Positions 33,793-42,744 are shown, counted from the first letter of the stretch. The stretch is DNA of 64,000 nucleotides from Roseateles sp. YR242 (GCF_900109745.1 NZ_FOAV01000009.1:62001-126000); one strand, 5' to 3'. The notes: generated by a model from the sequence alone, not told the origin. A program made the numbers and translations.

Positions 33793-35838
33793 ATGACCCG
33801 CAAGCTATTTGTCACCACCGCCCTGCCCTACGCCAATGCGAACTTTCACATTGGCCACATCATGGAGTACACCCAGGCCGACATCTGGGTGAGGTTCCAG
33901 CGCATGATGGGCAGCGAGGTGCACTTCGTCTGCGCGGATGATGCCCACGGCGCGCCGATCATGATCTCCGCCGAAAAGGCGGGCAAGACGCCCCAGGAAT
34001 TCGTGGCCGGCATTGCTGCCGGCCGCAAGCAGTACCTGGACGGCTTCCACATCAGCTTCGACAACTGGAGCTCCACCGACAGCGCCGAGAATCACGCACT
34101 CTCCAAGGAGATCTACAAGTCGCTGCGGGCCAATGAACTGATCTCGGTCAAGACCATCGAGCAGTTCTTCGACCCCCAGAAGTCCATGTTCCTGCCGGAC
34201 CGCTTCATCAAGGGCGAGTGCCCCAAGTGCGGCGCCAAGGACCAGTACGGCGATTCCTGCGAAGTCTGCGGTGCGGTGTACTCGCCCACCGAGCTGCACA
34301 ACCCCTTCTCGGTGCTGACCGGCGCCACGCCCGTGCTCAAGAGCTCGGAGCACTACTTCTTCCGCCTCTCCGACCCGCGCTGCGTGGAATTCCTGGAGCA
34401 GTGGACCCAGACCCCGGGCCGGCTGCAGGGCGAGGTGCTCAACAAGATCAAGGAATGGTTCACCAAGGACGAGGACGGCAACGGCGGCCTGGGCGACTGG
34501 GACATCAGCCGCGACGCCCCCTACTTCGGCATCGAGATTCCGGATGCGCCGGGCAAATACTTCTACGTGTGGCTGGATGCGCCGATCGGCTACCTGGCCT
34601 CGCTGAAGAACTACTTCGAGAAGTCGGGCCGTGATTTCGACGCCTTCATGGCCGACGAGAACACGGAGCAGGTGCACTTCATCGGCAAGGACATCACCTA
34701 CTTCCACACGCTGTTCTGGCCCGCCATGCTGCAGTTCAGCGGCCGCAAGACGCCCAACCACGTGTTCGTGCACGGCTTCCTCACCATCAACGGTGGCGAG
34801 AAGATGAGCAAGAGCCGCGGCACCGGCCTGGACCCGCTCAAGTACCTGAGCCTGGGCATGAATGCCGAGTGGCTGCGCTACTACCTGGCCGCCAAGCTCA
34901 ACAGCAAGGTGGAAGACGTCGACTTCAACCCGGATGACTTCGTCGCCCGGGTGAACTCGGACCTGGTGGGCAAATACATCAACATCGCCAGCCGCGCGGC
35001 GGGGTTCCTGTCCAAGCGCTTCGGCGGCCAGTTGTCTGCCGATGTGGGCGTGGAAGGCAACACGCTGCTGGACGCGCTGCGCGCCCACAAGGGCCAGATC
35101 CTGGAGCTGTACGAGACCCGCGAGTTTGGGAAGGCCCTGCGCGAGATCATGCTGCTGGCGGACCGCGTGAATGAATACGTGGACCAGAACAAGCCCTGGG
35201 AACTGGCCAAGCTGGAAGGCAAGGGGCAAGTGCTGCAGGACGTCTGCACCGTCTGCATCGAGGCCTTCCGCCTGCTGAGCATCTATCTCAAGCCAGTGCT
35301 GCCGGCCCTGGTGGCGCAGGTGGAAAACTTCTTGCAGGTGGCACCGATGCGCTTTGACGACGCGGACCGCGTGCTGGGCGACCATCGCATCGGCGTGTAT
35401 GAACACCTGATGCAGCGCGTGGACCCCAAGCTGCTGGAAGCCCTGTTCGAGCCGCCCGCCGCGCCCAAGGTGGTGCCGGGTGGGGAGGACATCGCCCCGG
35501 AAATCAAGATCGACGACTTCACCAAGGTCGATCTGCGCGTGGCCCGCATCGTGAAGGCCGAGCTGGTGGAAGGTTCGGACAAGCTGCTGCGTCTGACGCT
35601 GGACGCCGGTGAAGGCCGCCTGCGCAACGTGTTCAGCGGCATCCGCAGCGCCTACAAGCCCGAACAGCTGGAAGGCAAGCTGACGGTGATGGTGGCCAAC
35701 CTGGCACCGCGCAAGATGAAGTTCGGCGTGTCCGAGGGCATGGTGCTGGCCGCGAGTGATGCGGACGAGAAGACCCACCCCGGCGTGTTTGTGCTGGAAC
35801 CCTTCCCGGGCGCCGTGCCGGGCATGCGCATTCGCTGA
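33793..35838 (+). CDS. metG: Methionyl-tRNA synthetase
   Basis: The product is 681 residues from ATG 33793; the upstream in-frame extension is repeat sequence and is not used. Class I motifs are present: HIGH at residues 19-22 (within [11 protein letters not shown]) and KMSKS at 337-341. A zinc knuckle has Cys143, Cys146, Cys156 and Cys159 ([17 protein letters not shown]). The C-terminal ~110 residues form the EMAPII/Trbp111-like tRNA-binding and dimerisation domain ([33 protein letters not shown]). It charges tRNA-Met in the cytosol. It is followed after 48 bp by a DUF3460 gene. Confidence 0.98.
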   Translation: MTRKLFVTTALPYANANFHIGHIMEYTQADIWVRFQRMMGSEVHFVCADDAHGAPIMISAEKAGKTPQEFVAGIAAGRKQYLDGFHISFDNWSSTDSAENHALSKEIYKSLRANELISVKTIEQFFDPQKSMFLPDRFIKGECPKCGAKDQYGDSCEVCGAVYSPTELHNPFSVLTGATPVLKSSEHYFFRLSDPRCVEFLEQWTQTPGRLQGEVLNKIKEWFTKDEDGNGGLGDWDISRDAPYFGIEIPDAPGKYFYVWLDAPIGYLASLKNYFEKSGRDFDAFMADENTEQVHFIGKDITYFHTLFWPAMLQFSGRKTPNHVFVHGFLTINGGEKMSKSRGTGLDPLKYLSLGMNAEWLRYYLAAKLNSKVEDVDFNPDDFVARVNSDLVGKYINIASRAAGFLSKRFGGQLSADVGVEGNTLLDALRAHKGQILELYETREFGKALREIMLLADRVNEYVDQNKPWELAKLEGKGQVLQDVCTVCIEAFRLLSIYLKPVLPALVAQVENFLQVAPMRFDDADRVLGDHRIGVYEHLMQRVDPKLLEALFEPPAAPKVVPGGEDIAPEIKIDDFTKVDLRVARIVKAELVEGSDKLLRLTLDAGEGRLRNVFSGIRSAYKPEQLEGKLTVMVANLAPRKMKFGVSEGMVLAASDADEKTHPGVFVLEPFPGAVPGMRIR

Positions 35839-35886
35839 TAATCCCCCACAGTTCGATCCCTGCCTCATTCAAAAAGCCAAAACGCC

Positions 35887-36090
35887 ATGCCGCTCTTCTG
35901 GAAGCCCTACAAGTCCGACGTCACGCAGTTCATCGAACAGCTGAAGACCCAGAAGCCGACGCTGGAAGCCGAGCAACGTGCCGGCCGTGGCCTGCTGTGG
36001 GACCGTGACATCGATCGCCAGGCACAGTCCGAATACCGCGATGCCCGCGTGGAGCAGCAGCCTTACGTCTACCAGACGAAGGCAGACTGA
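35887..36090 (+). CDS. DUF3460 family small protein
   Basis: The product is 67 residues, highly charged and soluble. It starts MPLFWKPYKSDVTQFIEQLK and contains GRGLLWDRDIDRQAQSEY, the conserved signature of DUF3460 (PF11943), a family found mainly in Burkholderiales. The gene lies between metG and scpA on the same strand (48 and 35 bp gaps) and is probably co-transcribed. Function is unknown. Confidence 0.9.
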   Translation: MPLFWKPYKSDVTQFIEQLKTQKPTLEAEQRAGRGLLWDRDIDRQAQSEYRDARVEQQPYVYQTKAD

Positions 36091-36125
36091 CCCGCCACCG
36101 CGCACCACCACTCACGTCAGTCGCG

Positions 36126-37007
36126 GTGAGCGACAACACGGACCAGCCCCCCGCCCACGCCCTGCCGGATGCCCCGGCGGCGGCGGGCGGTGAATCCACC
36201 ACGCCGGAGACTGTTGACGGCGTGGCGGTGGCGCGCCTGTACGGGGAACCGCTGTTTGCGATGCCCCAGGACCTCTACATCCCCCCGGATGCGCTGGAGG
36301 TGTTCCTGGAAGCCTTCCAGGGACCGTTGGATCTGCTGCTGTATCTGATCCGCAAGCAGAACTTCAACATTCTCGATATTCCGCTGGCCGAGGTGACGCG
36401 CCAGTACCTGAGCTACGTGGAACAGATCCGCCGGCACAACCTGGAGTTGGCGAGCGAGTATCTGCTGATGGCGGCGATGCTGATCGAGATCAAGTCGCGG
36501 ATGCTGCTGCCGCCGAAGAAGTCCAACGACGGCGCGGAACCGGAAGACCCTCGGGCAGAGCTGGTGCGCCGGTTGCTGGAATACGAGCAGATGAAGCAGG
36601 CGGCGCTACGGCTGGATCAGCTGCCAGTGCTGGGCCGGGATTTCCTGCGGGCGCAGATCCACATCGAACAATCACTGGCGCCCAGGCTGCCGGATGTGAA
36701 TGTGGAAGATCTACGGGCGGCCTGGGCCGACCTGATGCGGCGGGCCAAGCTGAACCAGCATCACAAGATCACCCGCGAGCAGCTGTCGGTACGCGAGTAC
36801 ATGAGCCATCTGCTGCGGCGGCTGCAGGGGCAGAAGTTCGTGGAGTTCGAAGATCTGTTCGACCTGGATCAAGGGTCGCAAGTGCTGGTGGTGAGCTTTA
36901 TCGCGATGTTGGAGTTGTCGCGGGAGCGGCTGGTGGAGATCACCCAGGCGGAGGCGTTTGCGCCGATCTATGTACGGCTCACGTATGAGGTGGCGACGAG
37001 AGCCTGA
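36126..37007 (+). CDS. scpA: Segregation and condensation protein A (ScpA)
   Basis: The product is 293 residues from a GTG start at 36126; no ATG lies close upstream. After a variable N-terminus (to ~55), the kleisin N-domain appears as LEAFQGPLDLLLYLIRKQNF and ILDIPLAEVTRQYLSYVEQI, followed by ELASEYLLMAAMLIEIKSRM and LLPPKK. The C-terminal winged helix has FEDLFDLDQGSQVLVVSFIAMLELSRERLV and QAEAFAPIYVRL. ScpA bridges SMC heads with ScpB for chromosome condensation. No scpB is found nearby. Confidence 0.95.
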   Translation: MSDNTDQPPAHALPDAPAAAGGESTTPETVDGVAVARLYGEPLFAMPQDLYIPPDALEVFLEAFQGPLDLLLYLIRKQNFNILDIPLAEVTRQYLSYVEQIRRHNLELASEYLLMAAMLIEIKSRMLLPPKKSNDGAEPEDPRAELVRRLLEYEQMKQAALRLDQLPVLGRDFLRAQIHIEQSLAPRLPDVNVEDLRAAWADLMRRAKLNQHHKITREQLSVREYMSHLLRRLQGQKFVEFEDLFDLDQGSQVLVVSFIAMLELSRERLVEITQAEAFAPIYVRLTYEVATRA

Positions 37008-37040
37008 TCCTCTGCCCCCGCCGGAAAGCGCCAGCCCGGG

Positions 37041-37109
37041 GCCCCTTGGTTCCATGTCATTCCTGTCCGGCTCCGCCGGCCATTCCCTTCTTGACTTACG
37101 CCAAGGGGC
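37041..37109. terminator. Inverted repeat between convergent scpA and response-regulator genes
   Basis: Arms GCCCCTTGG (37041-37049) and CCAAGGGGC (37101-37109) enclose a smaller hairpin CCGGC-TCC-GCCGG (37067-37079). With no T-run, it is at best a weak bidirectional terminator, but its place between two stops fits. Confidence 0.45.
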
Positions 37110-37128
37110 TCGAAGGCTTGATGGCGCT

Positions 37129-37872
37129 TCAGCGGAAGGTCGTGAACGCCGCGTTGGGTTGACGCTGAACCATCTGGCCCACGGCCAGAACTGCCTGCGT
37201 GCGCGAGCTCACGCCAAGCGCCTTGAGCACCGCCGCCACATGGTCCTTGATGGTCTCCACGGAGACGCCCAGCTCGCGCGCAATGATCTTGTTGGGCTTG
37301 CCCTGCAGCAACAACGCCAACACATCAGTCTGGCGCGGCGTGAGCTGCAAGCCTTCCAGGCCCGTCGTGGTCTGGAAACCCGCCTGGCTGGCCAAGGCAT
37401 GCACCTGCTGCAGCTTGTCCGCCATCGTGGCCGGACCAGCGTCATGCGCCACCAGCTCCACAGGCTCCGGCACTTCACTGCCCAACGACATCGGCGGGAC
37501 ATAAATGCCGCCCGACATCACCAGCTTGAGCGCCTGCGCCAGTACTTCGTTGGTGGTGCGCTTGGGAATAAAACCCATGGCGCCCTGGTCAATGGCGCGA
37601 ATGACATCACTCGCACGATCAGAGGCCGAAATAACCACCACCGGCAAGGACGGGTATTGCGCCCGGAACTCCTCAAGAACGTCAAACCCGCTGGCATCAC
37701 CCAGGTTCAGGTCCAACAGCACGAGATCGAAATCCTGACGAGCCTTGAGCGTGTCACGTGCCTGGGCGGCGCTGTCCGCCCCCAGCACCTGCACGTCATC
37801 ACCCAGCCCCTGGATGACGGTCTGCAGCGCGGCCAGGATCAGGGGATGGTCGTCGATCAGCAGAACCCTCAC
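37129..37872 (-). CDS. NarL/FixJ-type response regulator with LuxR HTH
   Basis: The start is the GTG at 37872 (MRVLLIDDHP): it has AAGGAG eight bases upstream, whereas the GTG nine bases earlier overlaps that site. The 247-residue product has a receiver domain with acidic residues Asp7-Asp8, phospho-acceptor Asp54 (LVLLDLNLGD), and a Lys in GFIPKRTTNE. A linker of about 40 residues leads to a LuxR-type HTH (about 175-232, LTPRQTDVLALLLQGKPNKI and ARELGVSVETIKDHVAAVLK). It is a DNA-binding transcription factor; no cognate kinase is adjacent and its targets are unknown. Confidence 0.93.
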   Translation of the reverse strand: MRVLLIDDHPLILAALQTVIQGLGDDVQVLGADSAAQARDTLKARQDFDLVLLDLNLGDASGFDVLEEFRAQYPSLPVVVISASDRASDVIRAIDQGAMGFIPKRTTNEVLAQALKLVMSGGIYVPPMSLGSEVPEPVELVAHDAGPATMADKLQQVHALASQAGFQTTTGLEGLQLTPRQTDVLALLLQGKPNKIIARELGVSVETIKDHVAAVLKALGVSSRTQAVLAVGQMVQRQPNAAFTTFR

Positions 37873-38234
37873 GCGAAGCACTCCTTCGTTCCTGATACAG
37901 GAAAAAATAATGTCGGAAAAACTATTCAGGCAGGGCCCCGGACACCCGCTCCATGATGTCGTCTCGACAAGTCACGAAGAGCGTCCAGCCCCTTGGAAGG
38001 CGCGATCATAGGCGCCGCCCTCCCGCAAGACACTCCCCCTAACGGTGGCAGCGCGGGTGAAACTTTGTTCTTTAAAAGAACAAAGCGGCATTTTAGTTTC
38101 AGCTGGTTACTGGAAACACCGTGCCGTTGCCGCATTCATATTTGGAGAGCATTGGCAGGTGCGCCAGCCCGAGCGGACCCGAATTCCAGCGGCCCCGCTC
38201 ATGCAGCGTGGTTGGGCTGCGGCGCAGCGGCGCC
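37873..38234. other. 362-bp intergenic region upstream of the response regulator
   Basis: It contains the 23-bp palindrome at 38063-38085 and an A/T-rich block at 37900-37930 (GGAAAAAATAATGTCGG) that is the likeliest promoter zone for the leftward response regulator. No ORF or RNA gene is evident. Confidence 0.5.
38063..38085. promoter_or_regulatory. Perfect 23-bp palindrome
   Basis: Arms CTTTGTTCTTT (38063-38073) and AAAGAACAAAG (38075-38085) flank one A. It lies about 190 bp upstream of the response-regulator start and 150 bp downstream of the maoC-like stop. It is A/T-rich in otherwise GC-rich DNA. An operator for a dimeric regulator or a terminator stem for the maoC-like gene are both possible. 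Confidence 0.6.
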
Positions 38235-38687
38235 CTATCGATATTGGCGGGTGATGGATTCGGCGACGCACACCGGTTTGCCCCCGGCCTCGCTCTCCAC
38301 CGTCACCTCCACCATCATCTGCAGGCCGCCTTCGATCGGTTCGACCCGCCGAAGGACAAAACGGCCCCGCAGACGGCTGGCCACCGGCACGGGCGCAGGA
38401 AAGCGCACCCGGTCCAGGCCGTAGTTGAGCCCCATGCGGGTCTCGCGGACACGGTAGGCGGTCTCGAAGAAGCGCGGCAGCAGGCTGAGGGTGAGAAAGC
38501 CGTGGGCGATGGTCCCGCCGAAGGGCCCTTGCGCGGCGCGCGCGGGGTCCAGGTGGATCCACTGCCGGTCCTCGGTGGCCTCGGCAAAGGCGTCGATGCG
38601 GGCCTGGTCCACGTCCACCCAGTCCGAGACGGCAATCTCCTGACCCACCAGGGCCTCCAGCTCGTCCAGACAGTCAAACATGCGCAT
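38235..38687 (-). CDS. MaoC-like dehydratase
   Basis: I start at ATG 38687 (MRMFDCLDEL), six bases after an AGGAG site; a GTG 13 codons upstream is less likely. The 150-residue product has the hot-dog fold hydratase motif: Asp in FAEATEDRQWIHLDPARAA followed by His in GTIAHGFLTLSLL, then GLDRVRFPAPVP. Such proteins hydrate enoyl-CoA to (R)-3-hydroxyacyl-CoA; the substrate here is unknown. It is downstream of a ParA-like gene by 42 bp and probably co-transcribed. Confidence 0.92.
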   Translation of the reverse strand: MRMFDCLDELEALVGQEIAVSDWVDVDQARIDAFAEATEDRQWIHLDPARAAQGPFGGTIAHGFLTLSLLPRFFETAYRVRETRMGLNYGLDRVRFPAPVPVASRLRGRFVLRRVEPIEGGLQMMVEVTVESEAGGKPVCVAESITRQYR

Positions 38688-38729
38688 GCGGGTCTCCTGA
38701 TTGATGTTCAGGCGCCCGGCCACCACCGT

Positions 38730-39407
38730 CTATGTCGAGGCGGGTTGCTCCAACCAGGCGCACAGCTCTTGCCATTGCTCCAGATCGCGGTTTACCCGGC
38801 CCGGCGCGATATCCCACAAGGTGAGCCCGCGCGCAGCCAGCTGCACGTAGTTCTGGGTGTCACGCAGTTGGGCCAGCAACGGCAGGCCCAGTTGGCCGAT
38901 GAACTGCTGAAGTTGTTGCTGGGAGAGGGTGCCGTCCCGCACCCGCATCGCCACCAGCCCGACCGCCTTGCCCGTCCCGCCGCCCGCGCCATTGCCATGA
39001 CCGTTCCGGCCCGCATGACCACGATCCTGCTGGGCATCTTGCAGCTCGCGAACGAAGTCGTATGTCGCCTGGATGTCAAAGAGGCTGGGTTGCAACGGCA
39101 CTACCACCCGGTCCGCCACCTTGAGCGCCTGCATCAGTTTCTTGCCGTGCAGGCCCGCCGGTGTGTCCAGCACCGCGTGGGTAACCCCCTTGGGTGTGCG
39201 CAAAGCGTCCGCCGATAACAGCTCCCAGCCACGGACCAGCGGCACGCTGGTGGGGCGCTGCGCGAGCCATTTGGCAGAAGACTGCTGGCGGTCGATATCG
39301 CCCAGCATCACGTCGTGTCCACGATGGGACAGGTAACCCGCGATGTTGCTCGCGAGCGTGCTCTTGCCAACGCCTCCCTTGGGGTTGGCAACCAGAATCA
39401 CCGGCAT
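38730..39407 (-). CDS. Orphan ParA-family ATPase
   Basis: The product is 225 residues from ATG 39407 (MPVILVANPKGGVGKST). It shows the deviant Walker A motif KGGVGKST (residues 10-17), DVMLGDIDRQQSSAKWL (Walker A') and HAVLDTPAGLHGKKL (Walker B). A low-complexity Gly/His/Asn-rich insert (about 142-157, HAGRNGHGNGAGG) interrupts the C-terminal half. No ParB or parS-like gene is adjacent, so it is not an obvious plasmid or chromosome partition pair; positioning of a protein cargo is more likely. It is divergent from the KefF-like gene with 73 bp between starts. Confidence 0.88.
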   Translation of the reverse strand: MPVILVANPKGGVGKSTLASNIAGYLSHRGHDVMLGDIDRQQSSAKWLAQRPTSVPLVRGWELLSADALRTPKGVTHAVLDTPAGLHGKKLMQALKVADRVVVPLQPSLFDIQATYDFVRELQDAQQDRGHAGRNGHGNGAGGGTGKAVGLVAMRVRDGTLSQQQLQQFIGQLGLPLLAQLRDTQNYVQLAARGLTLWDIAPGRVNRDLEQWQELCAWLEQPAST

Positions 39408-39480
39408 GGCCACTCCTCTCCCGGATACTCTCCTTGATGGGTGCGTCGGGATCTTAGGCGATACCGCATACTCCGGGCCC

Positions 39481-40224
39481 ATGTCTTCGAAGCATCCTCC
39501 CCCTGGTGGCAACCCTGAGAGCGCAACTGCCGTCTCTCCCGCCTCCGCCACTGCGGCGTCTGCCCTCCCCGCCACGCTGGCGGGCCGGCCCCTGCCCCCC
39601 GCCACCGACGCCTCCGCGCCCATCCTGATCCTGGCCGCGCACCCCGACCTGGCGCATTCCCGGGTCACTCGGGCGCTGCTCTCCGCCGTTCACGGCCTGC
39701 CCGGCGTGCGGGTGCGGGATCTGTATGCGCTGTATCCGGACTATTCGATCGACACCCACGCCGAACAGGAAGCGCTGCGCGACGCCAAGTTGCTGGTGTG
39801 GCTGCACCCGATGCACTGGTACGGCATGCCGGCGCTGATGAAGCTGTGGGTGGATGAGGTGCTGAGCGTGGGTTTTGCCTACGGCAGCAGCGGCCACGCC
39901 CTGCATGGCAAGGACCTGTGGCTGGTGACCTCCACCGGCGGCAGCGCCCACGCCTACAGTCCGCAGGGCTACAACCACCACCCCGTGGAGGACTTCCTGC
40001 TGCCTTATGCCCAGACCGCCGCGCTCTGCGGCATGCGCTTTGTGCCGCCCCTGCTGCTGCACAGCGCGCAAAAGGCCAGCGACGAAGAGATCCAGGCCCA
40101 CGCGCAACGCTTCGTGGGCGGGCTCAAGGAACTGCCCGAATGGTGTGACCGCCAGCCCGAACCCGACCAGGAGGCCGTCCCCAATGAGGACCGCCCCGCC
40201 AGCCAGGAAGGAGTGCCGGTCTGA
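39481..40224 (+). CDS. KefF-like NAD(P)H quinone oxidoreductase (potassium efflux ancillary protein)
   Basis: The product is 247 residues from ATG 39481. An Ala/Pro/Ser-rich extension of about 45 residues precedes a flavodoxin-like fold: ILAAHPDLAHSRVTRALLSA, DLYALYPDYSIDTHAEQ, LLVWLHPMHWYGMPALMKLW and DLWLVTSTGGSAHAYSP. These motifs match KefF/KefG and NQO1-type flavoproteins, which bind FMN, reduce quinones or electrophiles and activate the Kef channel. The stop overlaps the next gene start (TGATG), so the two are translationally coupled. KefF of E. coli is about 176 residues; the extensions here look lineage-specific, and an internal start is possible. Confidence 0.88.
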   Translation: MSSKHPPPGGNPESATAVSPASATAASALPATLAGRPLPPATDASAPILILAAHPDLAHSRVTRALLSAVHGLPGVRVRDLYALYPDYSIDTHAEQEALRDAKLLVWLHPMHWYGMPALMKLWVDEVLSVGFAYGSSGHALHGKDLWLVTSTGGSAHAYSPQGYNHHPVEDFLLPYAQTAALCGMRFVPPLLLHSAQKASDEEIQAHAQRFVGGLKELPEWCDRQPEPDQEAVPNEDRPASQEGVPV

Positions 40225-42056
40225 TGGAAGCGCATGGCAATTGGTTGATGACGCCGCTGGTGCTGCTGGCCGCAGCGGTGCTGGCCGTGCCCCTGGCACG
40301 TGGCCTGAAGCTGGGCGCCATCCTGGGCTACCTGGTGGCCGGCGTGCTGCTGGGCCCGCAGGTGCTGGGGCTGATCAGCCATCCGGCCACCGTGCTGGAG
40401 ATTGGCGAGTTCGGCGTGGTGCTGATGATGTTCCTGGTCGGCCTGGAGCTGGAGCCCAAGCGGCTGTGGGCCATGCGCCGGCCCATCTTCGGCTGGGGGT
40501 CGGCCCAGATGCTGGGCTGCGCCGCGCTGCTGCTGGTGCCGGCCTTCTGGCTGGATTCGGACTGGCACACCGCGGTGATTGCCGCCCTGGGCCTGGCGAT
40601 GTCCTCCACCGCGGTGGCGCTGGCCATACTGGCCGAGCGCAACCTGGGCGGCACCCGCGCCGGCCAGAGCGTGATCAGTGTGGCGCTGTTGCAAGACATC
40701 GCCGCCATTCCGGTGCTGGCCCTGGTGCCGCTGCTGGCCAGCCAGGGCCGGCCCGCCGCCGGCCACGACAGCACCCGCCTGTGGCTGGCACTGGCCGCGC
40801 TGGTGGCCATCGTGCTGGGGGGCCGGCTGCTGCTGCGCCCGCTGTTGCGCTGGATCGCCCGCAGTGGCACGCCGGAGATCTTCACCGCTGCGTCGCTGCT
40901 GCTGGTGCTGGGCACGGCGGCGCTGATGCAGAAGGTGGGGCTGTCGATGGCACTGGGCGCCTTCGCCGCTGGTGTGCTGCTCGCAGAAAGCGAATACCGC
41001 CGCGCGCTGGAGGCCGACCTGGAGCCCTTCAAGGGCCTGCTGCTGGGCATGTTCTTCATCGCCGTGGGCATGGGCCTGGATCTGACCGTGCTGTGGCAAC
41101 GCCCGTTGGCGGTGCTGGGCATGCTGGCCGCGTTGTGGATCTGCAAGGGCCTGGTACTGGCCGTGCTGTCGCGCCTGATGGACCTGCCCAAGCTGGAGCG
41201 CCCGGTGTTCGTGATCCTTCTGGCGCAAGGCGGGGAATTCGGCTTTGTGGTGTTCCAGCTCGCGGAACAGGCCACCTTGCTGGACGCCGCCCAGCGCTCG
41301 GTGCTGGTCGCCGCGGTGGCCTTGTCGCTGGCGCTGACGCCGGCCCTGCTGGCCTGGGTGCAGCGGCGCGCCCGCAAGCAAACCCGCAGTTCGCCGCATG
41401 AGCTCAAGGAGCAGCAGAACTCCCCGGTGATCATTGCCGGCTTCGGCCGCTACGGCCAGATCATCGGCCGGGTGCTCAATGCCAATGGCGTGAGCGCCAC
41501 GGTGCTGGACCATGACGCCGACACGGTCGAATCCCTGCGGCGGTTTGGCTGGCGCGTGTTCTGGGGTGACGCCACGCGGCTGGAACTGCTGCGCATTGCC
41601 GGCGCTGATACCGCGCACGTGCTGGTGATTGCGGTGGATGACAGCAACCACAGCATCAAGATCGCGGAATTGGCCCGGGAGCAGTTCCCTCACCTGACGA
41701 TCGTGGCCCGTGCCCGCAACGTGCAGCACTATTACGCGCTGCGGGACCTGGGGGTGGAGATGATCGAGCGGGAGACGCTGGACTCGGCACTCATGAGCGC
41801 TCGCAGCGTGATGGAGCAGATCGGCTGGACGCCTCACGCCGCCCGCCAGCTGGCCTGGCGTTTCCGGCGCCACAGCGTCGAGCAGATGGAAGCGATGCGG
41901 CCGCACCGGGGCGACCTGGACACCCTCATCGCGCTGTCCAAGCAGGGCCGCCAGCAGTTGGAAGAGCGCTTGGCCCAGGAGCGCCGCGCGATGGCCGATG
42001 GCCAGACCGCCCGGCCCTGGCAGGAGCCGGAGCACCCCAAGGGCACGTCTGCCTGA
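40224..42056 (+). CDS. KefB/KefC-type glutathione-regulated K+ efflux antiporter (CPA2)
   Basis: The product is 610 residues with about 12 TM segments (to ~385) and a cytosolic TrkA-N/KTN domain (about 402-520). Key phrases are LGYLVAGVLLGPQVLGL, IGEFGVVLMMFLVGLELEP, AGVLLAESEYRRALEADLEP and FKGLLLGMFFIAVGMGLDL. The loop RALEADLEPF corresponds to the Kef regulatory loop. The Rossmann site is VIIAGFGRYGQIIGRVL. It exchanges K+ for H+, closed by glutathione and opened by glutathione-electrophile adducts. Whether it is KefB or KefC cannot be settled by eye. It is coupled to the upstream KefF-like gene. Confidence 0.93.
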   Translation: MEAHGNWLMTPLVLLAAAVLAVPLARGLKLGAILGYLVAGVLLGPQVLGLISHPATVLEIGEFGVVLMMFLVGLELEPKRLWAMRRPIFGWGSAQMLGCAALLLVPAFWLDSDWHTAVIAALGLAMSSTAVALAILAERNLGGTRAGQSVISVALLQDIAAIPVLALVPLLASQGRPAAGHDSTRLWLALAALVAIVLGGRLLLRPLLRWIARSGTPEIFTAASLLLVLGTAALMQKVGLSMALGAFAAGVLLAESEYRRALEADLEPFKGLLLGMFFIAVGMGLDLTVLWQRPLAVLGMLAALWICKGLVLAVLSRLMDLPKLERPVFVILLAQGGEFGFVVFQLAEQATLLDAAQRSVLVAAVALSLALTPALLAWVQRRARKQTRSSPHELKEQQNSPVIIAGFGRYGQIIGRVLNANGVSATVLDHDADTVESLRRFGWRVFWGDATRLELLRIAGADTAHVLVIAVDDSNHSIKIAELAREQFPHLTIVARARNVQHYYALRDLGVEMIERETLDSALMSARSVMEQIGWTPHAARQLAWRFRRHSVEQMEAMRPHRGDLDTLIALSKQGRQQLEERLAQERRAMADGQTARPWQEPEHPKGTSA

Positions 42057-42168
42057 CGCGCCAGGCCCAGAGGAAGCCCGGGAAGCCCTGCATGACGCCC
42101 ACGCGCTGACCTGGCACAGCTTCCCTACGCCAGCAGACCTGGGTCAGCCCGGCGACAATCCAGCGCTT

Positions 42169-42600
42169 ATGTTTGCTCCTTCCCAACTCGAGGTCCGCAA
42201 GTTCTTCTGCGAGACCTATCGCAAGCAGCGCGAAAGTCTGCCGCTGACCCCGATGGAGGTCATCGCGGCCGACTGGATCGTTGAACATCCGGAATATCAC
42301 GGCGACCTGTCCGACCCGGTGGCCGCCCTGGCCGCCGTCTACACGGTGGAAGACGGGCGCACCAACCCGTTCCTCCACCTGTCCATGCACCTGACGCTGA
42401 TCGAACAGCACAAGATCGACCAGCCCCGCGGTGTGCGCCAGGCCCTGGACCTGCTGGCCGCGCGCCGCCAGTCCCTGCACGAGGCCCATCACGAAGCGAT
42501 GGAATGCCTGGGCGAAATGATCTGGACCTCCCAGCGCAGCGGCCTGCCCCCGGATGGGCATGCCTATCTGGACTGCCTGCGGCGCAAGGCGACCCGCTGA
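42169..42600 (+). CDS. DUF1841 family protein
   Basis: The start ATG at 42169 (MFAPSQLEVRKFFCETYRKQ) is the conserved family start; upstream codons overlap the kefC-like end and are not coding. The product is 143 residues, with LTPMEVIAADWIVEHPEYH and TNPFLHLSMHLTLIEQHKID, followed by AHHEAMECLGEMIWTSQRSG, the hallmarks of DUF1841 (PF08897). The His-rich motifs suggest metal or ligand binding but no activity is known. It lies 112 bp behind the efflux gene and ahead of a strong bidirectional terminator. Confidence 0.92.
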   Translation: MFAPSQLEVRKFFCETYRKQRESLPLTPMEVIAADWIVEHPEYHGDLSDPVAALAAVYTVEDGRTNPFLHLSMHLTLIEQHKIDQPRGVRQALDLLAARRQSLHEAHHEAMECLGEMIWTSQRSGLPPDGHAYLDCLRRKATR

Positions 42601-42602
42601 GG

Positions 42603-42670
42603 ACAGTTAAGGCCAGCTGAGCACAGTTAAGGCCAGCTGAGGCCGCCAAGGCTTCTAAGGCCGCCAAGGC
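42603..42670. repeat. Short tandem repeats downstream of the DUF1841 gene
   Basis: A 20-bp unit beginning ACAGTTAAGGCCAGCTGAG is repeated twice (42603-42622 and 42623-42642). It is followed by a second motif CCGCCAAGGC at 42643-42652 and 42661-42670. It is non-coding and lies just before the terminator. Confidence 0.8.
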
Positions 42671-42687
42671 AGCGGATCAGAAACGAC

Positions 42688-42712
42688 AAAGGCCACGCAG
42701 TGCGTGGCCTTT
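42688..42712. terminator. Bidirectional terminator between the DUF1841 gene and flgN
   Basis: An 11-bp perfect stem AAAGGCCACGC (42688-42698) and GCGTGGCCTTT (42702-42712) closes a 3-nt AGT loop. The A- and T-ended arms make it work in both directions, matching the convergent genes on either side. Confidence 0.85.
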
Positions 42713-42744
42713 GATCTGGGGAACCGGTCTCGAAGCGCGCGGGC

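Noticed and set aside
33805-35868. A 687-codon open frame antisense to metG
   Set aside because: metG has complete class I motifs on the other strand. The antisense product has no recognisable motif and a composition typical of shadow frames.
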